DNA of 64,000 bases from Mesorhizobium_B sp035998495 (GTDB lineage: Bacteria > Pseudomonadota > Alphaproteobacteria > Rhizobiales > Rhizobiaceae): NCBI GenBank assembly GCA_035998495.1, contig DASYHP010000083.1, positions 68,674 to 132,673 of the forward strand, given 5' to 3'. Below, one piece after another: positions 28,594 to 36,552 of the stretch (positions are counted from its first letter, which is position 1; every line of letters starts with the position of its first letter). The notes under the pieces were generated by a model that worked only from the letters and a program-made list of their open reading frames with translations, had not been told where the DNA came from and searched no databases. Position numbers and translations under genes: made by a program.

Positions 28594-31242
28594 TCAGGAC
28601 AGGAAGGCCAGCACCTTCCGTATCTCCTCGGGTTGAAAGGCTTCATCCCAACTGGTGGGCCAGTTCACCTTCGACCCCGCCAAACGCGCTTCCACGTCGT
28701 CGGCTCTCGACATAGCCTCAAGAACCATGTCTCGAACGCCTTCGATGGTCGGCTCGGCGGCTAGGATGTTGGTGGAGATGTCGCGCAGGCGCTCCGCCGT
28801 CTTGTTCATGAACGTGTTGGTCACCGCCCACATGCCGGCGGCAGCCATTTCGAGCGGCACCAGGCTCGGATGTGGGGTCAGCATCAAGGACACGCCCACA
28901 TCATGCCTGGGGAGCATCTTGCGATACTCTTCCAGGCTGGTCTTGGGCAGCATCTCGATTTCGCGGCCGTTGCCCAGCGGCAAGGATGTCGCTCCGCCAA
29001 GGGAGCCGATGCCGTGGAAGGTCCAGTTCTCGCTTTCCGGGCGGGCGGCCACCTGCATGAGAGCCGCCATGCCGATCTCAAAGAGGTTGCGCGCGGCGTG
29101 TTCCTCCGGCCGGGCATAGAAGACAAGGCGCTTTGTCTCGCGCTGCATGTCGAGCGCAGTGGGAGAGAACGACAGGATGGCGTTGGAAAAGACGGCGGAA
29201 TTCGCTTTTCCGCCTCTCTGCGCAAACACGCCCAGGCGCTGCTCTTGGAAGAAGTCGCGCAGGAGTTCGGTCGAGAACAGGGTGAATTGGGGGAGATCGT
29301 AGGCTTGCCGGAACAGCGCCTGAATCGTGCTCGCTGGCATGAAGAACGGCTCGTAATCCTGAGCAAGGAACAGGAAGCGTTCACGCCCCAGCACCTTGAG
29401 CGTGGAATGGGCGACGTGCGCGCCCCACCCATTCGTCGCCACGAACTGATCGTTCGGATTGCACTCCACCGGCTGGCTGCGATCGTGCCGGTAGATTACC
29501 TCCACATCCTCGAACAACGTCTCGACGCCGGGATAGCGTTTGATCTCTTCTCGCCATTTGTCCGGCGCGAACTCATGCTGCTCCAGCAAGATGATGCGGA
29601 CCTTGTAGCCCTCGCGGACGAGCCGCAGCGCCAATTGGAACATGCCGAGATAGCCACCGTAGACGTACCTGAACTCGATGCGGGCCATGAGGATGTTGAC
29701 CCGCCGCGGTTCCGTTTCCTTGAGAGCTGGTGTTAGCCGTGACGCCGAGTGGAAGATGTCTCTGATGTATTCCGCCTTCGGGATTTCCGGTGGAGAGTCC
29801 AGGCTCATCTTGGGCGGTCCGAAGCGTCGGTTACGAAAGCGATGGTAGCGAGTCACTCCGTGCGTGGCGGCCGCACAATAGAGGAGATAGCCTTCGAGAT
29901 TGAGCGTTGGCCGTCTTTCGATGGTGGCCTTCACCTTCTCGGAAAACGGTGTCAAGAGCGACGCGTCGAACCGTGCAAACTTCTCGAAGATGCGGCGGCG
30001 CTTGGGCTTGATGTCGCTGTGGCGCAACAGGATGCACTTGGCGAACAGGACCGTTCGCAGTACGTATTCGAACTTGATCTGCCCCTGGTTGGCAACAGTG
30101 CGTGCCGCGCGGAATGCTTGTCTGGGATTGTGCAGCCGCCGAATGACTTCGAAGCCATAGCGCAGGAAGCCTGGCGCGCTCCGATAGTTGTGGCCGATTA
30201 CGTTGGCGTCGTGCTGGACGTAGTCGTAAAGCGGACGGTCCACATAGACGATGTTGCCGTTGGCCATAGCAACCACGGCAAGCCAATGGTCATGATAGGC
30301 ATCGCCGATGCGAGGAGGCAGCGGAAGCACCTTATCTAGAAGAGCCGCGCGAAATAGGCTTGCTGCACCGGTTACGGTGTTGGCCACAAGCAGCGCCTGG
30401 AGGTTGGTGTAATTGTTCCGGCGGTTGTGCCAAAAAGTGTGAAAATAGACTTTGCCCTCTGCGTCCGTGAGCCGGCAGTCGCTGTACGCGAGCTGGGTAT
30501 CCGGCTCGAAGGCGTTGAGCAAAGTTTCCAGCTTGTCGGAGTCCCACCGATCGTCCTGATCGCACAAGGCTACAAAGTGCGCATCAAACGGAACGCGCAG
30601 CATCGCCTCTTCGAAGTTCCGGTAAAAGTTCAGGCGCTCGGCGTTGCGGAAGAGATGAAAGCGAGGATCGTCCCCGACCGTTGTCAGCATCTCCCGCCAG
30701 ATTTCATCCGACGACTGATCGTCGGTTACAATGCAAATCCAGTTGCTGTGAGTTTGGCTTTTGAGGCTTTCGACCTGCCGGCGGAATAGGGCAACGGGCG
30801 GATTATAGGTTGCCATGCAAATCGCCACGCGGGGCCCGTCCTCCAGCCATTCCGGCCCGAGGGGCTTCCGGACGGTTGGTGTAATCCAAATCGCTCCGAC
30901 GGTGCGCTTCGCTGTTCGCCCATCCTCTGCGGTGGCGATGAAGGTCACCGGAACACTGTACGCGTATTCCTGCCGTGAGAACGGGACCATCGCCCAAAAC
31001 CCGCTGAACAAGCTGTGTCCGGCGGGGTCCTTGACGGGGAAAACTTGCTTGAAAACATCCGGCCTGCCCATGGAATGGCGGTCCACGAGATGCACGATTT
31101 TTCCGACCTGCACCTCGAGGCGATGCGTCGGAAACTGAGGCGAGAACGCCCATCCCCTCAGAAGGAGGTAATTCCCCTCCATGACCGGGAGCACCAGAGG
31201 GAGCGGGTCATCGAGGAAGAGTTCGAGTTCGTTCAGGACCAA
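28594..31242 (-). CDS. Large two-domain glycosyltransferase (GT2 plus WsaF-like GT4)
   Basis: An 882-residue protein. Residues 1-130 form an uncharacterised N-terminal domain. Residues about 135-340 are a GT2 domain (VAICMATYNPPVALFRRQVE, the metal site ALCDQDDRWD, and a later DHWLAV). After a linker, residues about 500-880 form a second transferase domain of the WsaF/GT4 type (MARIEFRYVYGGYLGMFQLA, FLFLAQDYEPFF, GVSLMLTPHPSLVPLEMAAA). Such proteins assemble rhamnose-containing surface glycans in the cytoplasm. It lies upstream-facing with a sulfotransferase-methyltransferase gene 49 bases away. The sequence is less GC-rich than its neighbours, which fits transfer. Confidence 0.85.
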   Translation of the reverse strand: MVLNELELFLDDPLPLVLPVMEGNYLLLRGWAFSPQFPTHRLEVQVGKIVHLVDRHSMGRPDVFKQVFPVKDPAGHSLFSGFWAMVPFSRQEYAYSVPVTFIATAEDGRTAKRTVGAIWITPTVRKPLGPEWLEDGPRVAICMATYNPPVALFRRQVESLKSQTHSNWICIVTDDQSSDEIWREMLTTVGDDPRFHLFRNAERLNFYRNFEEAMLRVPFDAHFVALCDQDDRWDSDKLETLLNAFEPDTQLAYSDCRLTDAEGKVYFHTFWHNRRNNYTNLQALLVANTVTGAASLFRAALLDKVLPLPPRIGDAYHDHWLAVVAMANGNIVYVDRPLYDYVQHDANVIGHNYRSAPGFLRYGFEVIRRLHNPRQAFRAARTVANQGQIKFEYVLRTVLFAKCILLRHSDIKPKRRRIFEKFARFDASLLTPFSEKVKATIERRPTLNLEGYLLYCAAATHGVTRYHRFRNRRFGPPKMSLDSPPEIPKAEYIRDIFHSASRLTPALKETEPRRVNILMARIEFRYVYGGYLGMFQLALRLVREGYKVRIILLEQHEFAPDKWREEIKRYPGVETLFEDVEVIYRHDRSQPVECNPNDQFVATNGWGAHVAHSTLKVLGRERFLFLAQDYEPFFMPASTIQALFRQAYDLPQFTLFSTELLRDFFQEQRLGVFAQRGGKANSAVFSNAILSFSPTALDMQRETKRLVFYARPEEHAARNLFEIGMAALMQVAARPESENWTFHGIGSLGGATSLPLGNGREIEMLPKTSLEEYRKMLPRHDVGVSLMLTPHPSLVPLEMAAAGMWAVTNTFMNKTAERLRDISTNILAAEPTIEGVRDMVLEAMSRADDVEARLAGSKVNWPTSWDEAFQPEEIRKVLAFLS

Positions 31243-31291
31243 CGCGGCACCTCAAGTTGAGAACCCGCGAGCACTGTGACCTGTGAGTTCA

Positions 31292-32971
31292 CTACGTAGG
31301 CTTCTTTTCGGCGACAATGATGTCCTGCCCGCTCAATGCCTGAGCGCGGAGCGTGCTCCACTTGCCGTAGTGAATAGGCTCGATGATCGTCAATCCGGCA
31401 GCATCATAGCAGGACCGCGCGTAGGCTTCCTCGTATCCCACTGCCTCTTCGGGTCTCTTGTCATGCTCGACAGACACCACACCCGGAACGATGATGTGAG
31501 GAAACTTGAACGCAGATCGGCTCTTGGGGAACTGCTGGCGCAGATCGTCATCAAGCAGGAAACACGTGATCAGCGAGCGACCACCCGGTTTCAGGACGCG
31601 GGCGATTTCGTACATGTAACGGTTCATTGCTTCGGGAAGCATGTGAGTGAAGACTGAGGTGAGAAGCACGACGTCGAAGGAGTTGTCCTCGTAGGGGAAC
31701 GTGAAACTGGCTCCGTCCGTCTCTCCTGTCTGGTTGTAGCTGCTGTTGGCCACATCCACGTGCTGGAACTCGAAATTCGGGAACTTCGCCGTGATGTTCT
31801 TCCGGCACCATTCAACAGGAAGCTGAGCGACATCGAACCCGCGGTAGCTCCCCTCTGCACTGAGGACGCCGGTGAGCTTGCGTGCGATGCGGCCTACACC
31901 ACACCCTACATCTAGCACGGCGTGGTGGGGCTGAAGACCACAAAGGTTCTTCAAGTGGCCAAGGAACTCTTCGCCGACGGCATTGAACTGCTTGACGTCA
32001 AGGCTTCCAGCACTGCGGGCCATCAGCTCTTGAGTAGGGTAGGGGAGCCCGTCAGAAGGTAGTTCAACGAATGACGCCTTCACGAGTTGAATGTCTTTCT
32101 CGATGGCGCGATCCGAGATCGCCGTTTGTATCAGGCGCTCAACGTACTCACTGCAGCGGCCTGAGATGCCATGATCAGGAACGAAGTCAGGGTCATATCC
32201 AAGGGCGCGGACGGCGGGGCCAAGCGCTGCATCGATCCATTCGCGGTCCCGATCGAGGATGAAGGCGCCCCAGTCATCAACGCCGTTCGAGCGGCGGGTC
32301 TTCTCAAGGTCCTGGCCGAGTTCCCGGCTGCCAGACAGAAGGTCACCGATCGGGCCGTTGAGCTGGCCCGTCACGAAATCCTCGTATCGCACAAGGGTCT
32401 TTCGCTCATCGGCGATGGTCGCAAGGTGGTTTGCATACTGTCGTTGCACCGATGCGCCAACCTGCAAAGCATGACGGCTGAATTGCCCGAACTGCTCGTG
32501 GATGATGTCGATCATCTCACCGAGCGAGAGCGATTGAGGATCTGCCTCCTTCCGGCGGAACAGGTTGACCCATTTATCCGCGTCTCCGCTGGGGCGGTCG
32601 GTATCGAAAAAGTAGTGATAAGGCAAGTAGTTAAGACGACTCACCATCTCGGCGCGTGGGTCACGCGTGATGAAGATGTTGCGCTCGAACTTCGTGCCGA
32701 GCTCGTCGTGGACAATCGCGTTGAAAAGGCGGGGACGATGCTTCCACTGGTCGTACAGGATCTTGACCACGGCATCGTCGCCGCTTCTGCCCAGTTTCTC
32801 GAAGAAGCTGATTTCATCAGGCTCAAGGTGGTAGTTCTTGACGCCAACCGTATTCTGCAGGGCTTTCGAAATGACCGTCGTGCCGGTTTTCGCCAAGCCC
32901 ACCACCAAGTACCGCCGCAATTTCATAGCCGCATCTGCCCCCGCTCGTTCGACCGGGCGCGTCTTTGACAC
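31292..32971 (-). CDS. Sulfotransferase-SAM methyltransferase fusion protein
   Basis: A 559-residue fusion. Residues about 18-270 are a sulfotransferase domain with the PAPS 5'-phosphosulfate loop VVGLAKTGTTVISKALQ and the region NIFITRDPRAEMVSRLN that corresponds to the 3'-phosphate site. Residues about 320-559 are a class I methyltransferase with VLDVGCGVGRIARKL, EFQHVDVANSS and ARVLKPGGRSLITCF. It probably decorates a glycan with sulfate and methyl groups, given the glycosyltransferase next door. The GTG start at 32971 has GAGGA before it; ATG at 32926 is an alternative. The two activities in one chain are unusual. Confidence 0.85.
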   Translation of the reverse strand: MSKTRPVERAGADAAMKLRRYLVVGLAKTGTTVISKALQNTVGVKNYHLEPDEISFFEKLGRSGDDAVVKILYDQWKHRPRLFNAIVHDELGTKFERNIFITRDPRAEMVSRLNYLPYHYFFDTDRPSGDADKWVNLFRRKEADPQSLSLGEMIDIIHEQFGQFSRHALQVGASVQRQYANHLATIADERKTLVRYEDFVTGQLNGPIGDLLSGSRELGQDLEKTRRSNGVDDWGAFILDRDREWIDAALGPAVRALGYDPDFVPDHGISGRCSEYVERLIQTAISDRAIEKDIQLVKASFVELPSDGLPYPTQELMARSAGSLDVKQFNAVGEEFLGHLKNLCGLQPHHAVLDVGCGVGRIARKLTGVLSAEGSYRGFDVAQLPVEWCRKNITAKFPNFEFQHVDVANSSYNQTGETDGASFTFPYEDNSFDVVLLTSVFTHMLPEAMNRYMYEIARVLKPGGRSLITCFLLDDDLRQQFPKSRSAFKFPHIIVPGVVSVEHDKRPEEAVGYEEAYARSCYDAAGLTIIEPIHYGKWSTLRAQALSGQDIIVAEKKPT

Positions 32972-33029
32972 CGATCCTCAGGCATTTCAACCGAAGACGC
33001 GGCTACTGCTGATCTAGGAATCCGAGAAG

Positions 33030-33491
33030 CTATCCAGGGTTGCTGTCCTGCTTTGCGATCTGCAACGGCGGCAGACAAACAGTCTCGTTGTCCAGCAGAG
33101 CATAAGCCGTGACTTCATCATGAGAGGGCGGCTCGCCCTCTCCCGTGACAGACCAGCCGACCCTGTCTGAAGTCACTTCCAGGATGGCCTGAGCGACATC
33201 CGGGCGTTCTTCATCTATCTGTGCGAGCGCGATCACCGTGTCGTCGGAGCCGACCAGAACGACGCTTTGGGGAGCTTCCCCTTGAGCCAGGTTCCATGCC
33301 CACCCTGCCGATGACCAGCCGCTGCCTTCCGCTGCGGAGAGGACATCGACAAACCCGATGCAGCCCTCTTCGGTCTTCGCATTCTCCATCACGAATGTGC
33401 CGCCCACCGCGTACTGATCTTGTGAGTGTGCGGCGACCGGCGTCAGCGCGAATGCCGCGGCTGCCGAGACGTTGATCCAATAAGGTTTCAC
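33030..33491 (-). CDS. Secreted hypothetical protein
   Basis: A 153-residue protein with a signal peptide (start VKPYWINVSAAAAFALTPVA, cleavage near AHSQDQ) and a mature domain with two Cys. I do not recognise the family. The GTG start at 33491 places the signal correctly; the frame runs 20 codons further. Composition is less GC-rich than core genes. It lies in the accessory stretch between the sulfotransferase fusion and the integrase remnant. Confidence 0.6.
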   Translation of the reverse strand: MKPYWINVSAAAAFALTPVAAHSQDQYAVGGTFVMENAKTEEGCIGFVDVLSAAEGSGWSSAGWAWNLAQGEAPQSVVLVGSDDTVIALAQIDEERPDVAQAILEVTSDRVGWSVTGEGEPPSHDEVTAYALLDNETVCLPPLQIAKQDSNPG

Positions 33492-33514
33492 GGCGCTTTC
33501 TCCATCCTGAACGG

Positions 33515-34000
33515 TTGGAAGAAAGCGTCCGCGACCTCTCAGAGTTCCCAAACCCCAAAAATCGGAGAAACTGCACGACCTTCGAAGAGTGTCTGCAGAG
33601 CCGCTTGACGGCGCACGGCTGTGCCACGGGGCTGATCGACGGTGTTCTTGGCCCTGTCAGCATGGCCGCGCTGCGAGCCTTCGAGAAGGCCCAGGGCCTG
33701 CCGGTGGACGGCACGGCGGATCGGGCCGTCGTGCAGCTTCTGCGCGCACCAGCCTTGAGCGTGGGTCCGAATTCGCTCTTGCCGGTGCCTGACCGGGACT
33801 GCGATCCTCTCACGCGGGCCGGTGAAGACGCTCTGGCCGCGGCGAAGGGGCGTGCCGGCATGCTTCGGAGGAAAAGATCGACCACGTCCCTTGGTTCGAA
33901 GTCGCTCGTGACACGGATACGCCGATCGTCTGGCTCCACGTCCGGGTCCGAGAAGACGCGGCGATGATCCCTTCGCTACGAGCCTCAGGCCGCTTTCGCA
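33515..34000 (+). pseudogene. Remnant of a peptidoglycan-binding-domain gene
   Basis: The first frame (TTG at 33515) encodes a recognisable PG_binding_1 unit: TTFEECLQSRLTAHGCATG, then LIDGVLGPVSMAALRAFEKA and GLPVDGTADRAVVQLL. Beyond about 33860 the frame turns into a Ser/Arg-rich run ending at 33967, while another frame continues with plausible protein (SEEKIDHVPWFEVARDTDTP, then IVWLHVRVREDAAMIPS). A frameshift near 33860 is the simplest reading. No good start or ribosome site is seen. Confidence 0.5.
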
Positions 34001-34062
34001 GCCCTCTTGAGCCGCCGGCGCACGAAGTAAGCTGTGATCAGCATGGTTGGTATCGAGATCAT
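33985..34062 (-). CDS. Possible 25-residue membrane microprotein
   Basis: The frame encodes a short hydrophobic helix (MISIPTMLITAYFV) followed by a strongly basic tail (RRRLKRAAKAA). GAGGGG is placed seven bases before the ATG. This positive-inside layout suits a single-span peptide. It overlaps the tail of the broken peptidoglycan-binding frame on the other strand. Too short to assign; may be chance. Confidence 0.3.
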   Translation of the reverse strand: MISIPTMLITAYFVRRRLKRAAKAA

Positions 34063-34126
34063 GAAGCACCCCTCAGGTGCTCCCGCCTTTAGCGGAAAGA
34101 AGTTGCCGGCTGACGTCCGGGAACCA

Positions 34127-34469
34127 TCAACCTTTACCTACCGGGACGGTGCTGGTGATCGCGCGGCAATCCTTGACGGCGATGTCATGGCCCTTGAGCG
34201 CCCGAGCTTTGGTTCGGCCGATCTCCTTCACCGACATGGGCGATACAGCAATCGATCGCCGCAAAGAGTGTGGCCACACGCTGCTTGGCCTGGGCAAGCG
34301 CGCCGAGCGCCGACAGTTCGGCTTCGCGCTTCGCGATCCATGCGGTGGTGGCGGGCCGGCGATCGAACGTCTTGGCCTCGGAATGCGTTTGCCCATCTCG
34401 ATTGATGCGGATCTGCGCTGTATATCCCGTCTTGCCGTTCGAGCGCTTGCGCTTGGTGATGGCGCCCAC
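34127..34469 (-). pseudogene. Truncated, frameshifted tyrosine integrase (dusA-associated type)
   Basis: From a GTG at 34469 the frame reads VGAITKRKRSNGKTGYTAQI and KTFDRRPATTAWIAKREAEL, the arm-binding N-terminus of phage-type tyrosine integrases. It breaks near 34240; the next frame continues with MSVKEIGRTKARALKGHDIA and VKDCRAITS, the start of the core-binding domain, and ends at 34127. The catalytic domain with its Arg-His-Tyr residues is gone. Integrases with this N-terminus are known to target the 5' end of dusA, and dusA begins 85 bases away. It marks the end of a decayed mobile island. Confidence 0.8.
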
Positions 34470-34553
34470 GATCTGCTGCACGGCCCACGAAACTTGCTGC
34501 GCCGTAGCAATGGCGCTGGCGAAACGGGCAGGAAAGAGAAGCGACAGGCGGGA

Positions 34554-35594
34554 ATGAGCGTCATCGACAGCCCGGAAAAGCCTGGAAGTCTGCGGAAAAG
34601 CCAGCATTCCGGCCGGCCGGCGTTCGCCGTGGCGCCGATGATGGACTGGACCGACCGCCACTGCCGGTTCTTCCATCGCCAGCTCACGAAGAAGGCGCTG
34701 CTCTACACCGAGATGATCGTCGCCGACGCCGTGATCCACGGCGACCGCGAGCGCCTGCTCGGCTTCGACCCCGCCGAGCAGCCCCTGACCTTGCAGCTCG
34801 GCGGCTCCGAGCCGGCCAAGCTGGCCCATGCCGCGCGGATCGCGGAGGGTTTTGGCTATCGCGAGATTAACTTGAATGTCGGCTGCCCATCCGACCGCGT
34901 GCAGTCCGGCGCGTTCGGCGCCTGCCTCATGCGCGAGCCGGACCTCGTGGCCGATTGCGTGGCGGCGATGAAGGCGGCGGTTCATGTCCCTGTCACCGTG
35001 AAATGCAGGATTGGGGTGGATGAGCAGGACCCTGAGCCCGCGTTGGACGCGCTCGCCGATGCCGTCTTCGCGGCGCACGCGGACGCGCTCTGGGTCCATG
35101 CGCGAAAGGCCTGGCTCGAAGGACTGAGCCCCAAGGAGAACCGCGACATCCCCCCGCTCGACTACGCCCGCGTGTATCGGCTGAAGGCGCGGCTGCCGGA
35201 ACGATTCATCGGCATCAATGGCGGCATCCGCACGCTGGCTGAGGCGCTCGGGCATCTGCAGCATGTGGACGGCGCGATGCTCGGCCGCGCGGCCTACCAG
35301 ACCCCGAGCCTCCTGGCCGAGGTGGACCGCGTCGTGTTCGGGGTCGCCGATTCCGATTCTGACCTCGCCGCCATGGTGGAAACCATGGCCGATCATGCCG
35401 ATCGCCACATCGCGCGAGGCGGCCGGCTGAGCCATGTGAGTCGCCACATGGTGGGGCTTTTCGCGGGGCGTCCCGGCGCGCGGCGGTTCCGCCAAATCCT
35501 GTCCGAAGAAGGGACGCGTCCCGGCGCAACAGGCGACGTGCTTCGCCGGGCGCTCGCGGAGGTCGATTTGTCCGAGCGGGCCGCGGCCGCCTGA
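34554..35594 (+). CDS. dusA: DusA, tRNA-dihydrouridine(20/20a) synthase
   Basis: A 346-residue FMN-dependent barrel enzyme that reduces uridine 20/20a in the tRNA D-loop. Family blocks are FAVAPMMDWTDRHCRFFHR, the catalytic C111 in NLNVGCPSDRVQ and the DusA-specific GAFGACLMREP. The C-terminal helical domain (SHVSRHMVGLFAGRPGARRF) is intact. The first 20 residues before the conserved block are poorly conserved and may have been rebuilt by island insertion. Its stop overlaps the start of the tauE gene (TGATG). Confidence 0.93.
   Translation: MSVIDSPEKPGSLRKSQHSGRPAFAVAPMMDWTDRHCRFFHRQLTKKALLYTEMIVADAVIHGDRERLLGFDPAEQPLTLQLGGSEPAKLAHAARIAEGFGYREINLNVGCPSDRVQSGAFGACLMREPDLVADCVAAMKAAVHVPVTVKCRIGVDEQDPEPALDALADAVFAAHADALWVHARKAWLEGLSPKENRDIPPLDYARVYRLKARLPERFIGINGGIRTLAEALGHLQHVDGAMLGRAAYQTPSLLAEVDRVVFGVADSDSDLAAMVETMADHADRHIARGGRLSHVSRHMVGLFAGRPGARRFRQILSEEGTRPGATGDVLRRALAEVDLSERAAAA
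34632..34679 (+). other. Likely dusA attachment site region
   Basis: The codons for APMMDWTDRHCRFFHR are the part of dusA where integrative elements of the dusA integrase family recombine. An integrase remnant ends just upstream. I did not find a second copy of this stretch in the window, so the far junction is either eroded or outside. The exact core cannot be set from one copy. Confidence 0.45.
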
Positions 35595-36409
35595 TGGGCT
35601 GGGGCGAGATCGCCGCCTTCGCGGCCGGCGTCGCCGCCGCAGGAATCGCGTCCGGCCTGCTGGCCGGCATTTTCGGCATCGGCGGGGGCGCGGTGCTCGT
35701 GCCCGTCTTCTTCCAGGTCTTCGAGATGCTGGCCGTGGACGACGGCGTGCGCATGCACCTTGCCGTCGGCTCCTCGCTCGCCATCATCATCCCCACCGCG
35801 ATCAGCTCGTTTCGCGGCCATCGCGCGCGGGGCGCGGTCGATGAGGCGGTGCTGCGCTCCTATCTCGTGCCCGTTCCCGCCGGCGTCGTCCTGGCCTCGC
35901 TGGTGGCGGCTGTGATCTCGTCGGAGGGGTTGCGCTTCGTCTTCGCCGCCATCGCCGCCCTGGTCGGCCTGCGGCTCCTCTTCAACCGCGAGCATTGGCG
36001 TCTCGGGGCGGCGCTGCCCGGCGGCTGGGGCAGGGGTCTTGCGGGCGTGGTGATCGGCTTCTTCTCGACGCTGATGGGCATCGGCGGCGGCGTTCTCAAC
36101 AACACCTTCATGACGCTTTACGGCCGGCCCATGCACCAAGCCGTGGCGACGTCCGCCGGCGTCGGCATGCTGATCGCGATCCCCGGCGCGCTCGGCTATG
36201 TCTGGGCCGGCTGGGGCCACCCCGACCTGCCGGTCTTCTCCACCGGCTTCGTGAACTGGCTGGCGGTCGCGCTCGTGATCCCGCTCGCGCTGGTCTTCAC
36301 GCCGGTCGGCGTCCGCATCGCGCATGGCGCGTCCAAGCGGCAGCTCGAGATCGGCTTCGGCCTGTTTTGCCTCTTCGTGTCGACGCGCTTCATCTGGAGC
36401 TTGCTTTAA
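35594..36409 (+). CDS. TauE/SafE family sulfite or anion exporter
   Basis: A 271-residue membrane protein with about eight segments. The two family repeats are GIASGLLAGIFGIGGGAVLV and GVVIGFFSTLMGIGGGVLNN. TauE/SafE proteins export sulfite, sulfoacetate or similar anions. Start ATG overlaps the dusA stop. It is about 28 kb from soeABC, so a link to sulfite oxidation is possible but not shown by context. Confidence 0.87.
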   Translation: MGWGEIAAFAAGVAAAGIASGLLAGIFGIGGGAVLVPVFFQVFEMLAVDDGVRMHLAVGSSLAIIIPTAISSFRGHRARGAVDEAVLRSYLVPVPAGVVLASLVAAVISSEGLRFVFAAIAALVGLRLLFNREHWRLGAALPGGWGRGLAGVVIGFFSTLMGIGGGVLNNTFMTLYGRPMHQAVATSAGVGMLIAIPGALGYVWAGWGHPDLPVFSTGFVNWLAVALVIPLALVFTPVGVRIAHGASKRQLEIGFGLFCLFVSTRFIWSLL

Positions 36410-36416
36410 GTCGCCG

Positions 36417-36455
36417 CATGATCTTGTCCGAAAAGTCTGCAACTTTTCGGGACCG
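36417..36455. repeat. Palindromic repeat after tauE
   Basis: CCGAAAAGT, a five-base loop and ACTTTTCGG form a perfect stem (36428-36450) inside GCATGATCTTGTCCGAAAAG. This is the core of a well-known rhizobial intergenic repeat. It sits eight bases past the tauE stop and could act as a transcript end. Confidence 0.7.
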
Positions 36456-36552
36456 TATAGATGCAGTCTGATTGGCTCGGCCTGAGCACCAGTTGCCAAA
36501 ACCCAAGCCGGCGGCAAGGCAGGAGATCGCTCAATCACGATTCCATGGGAGA

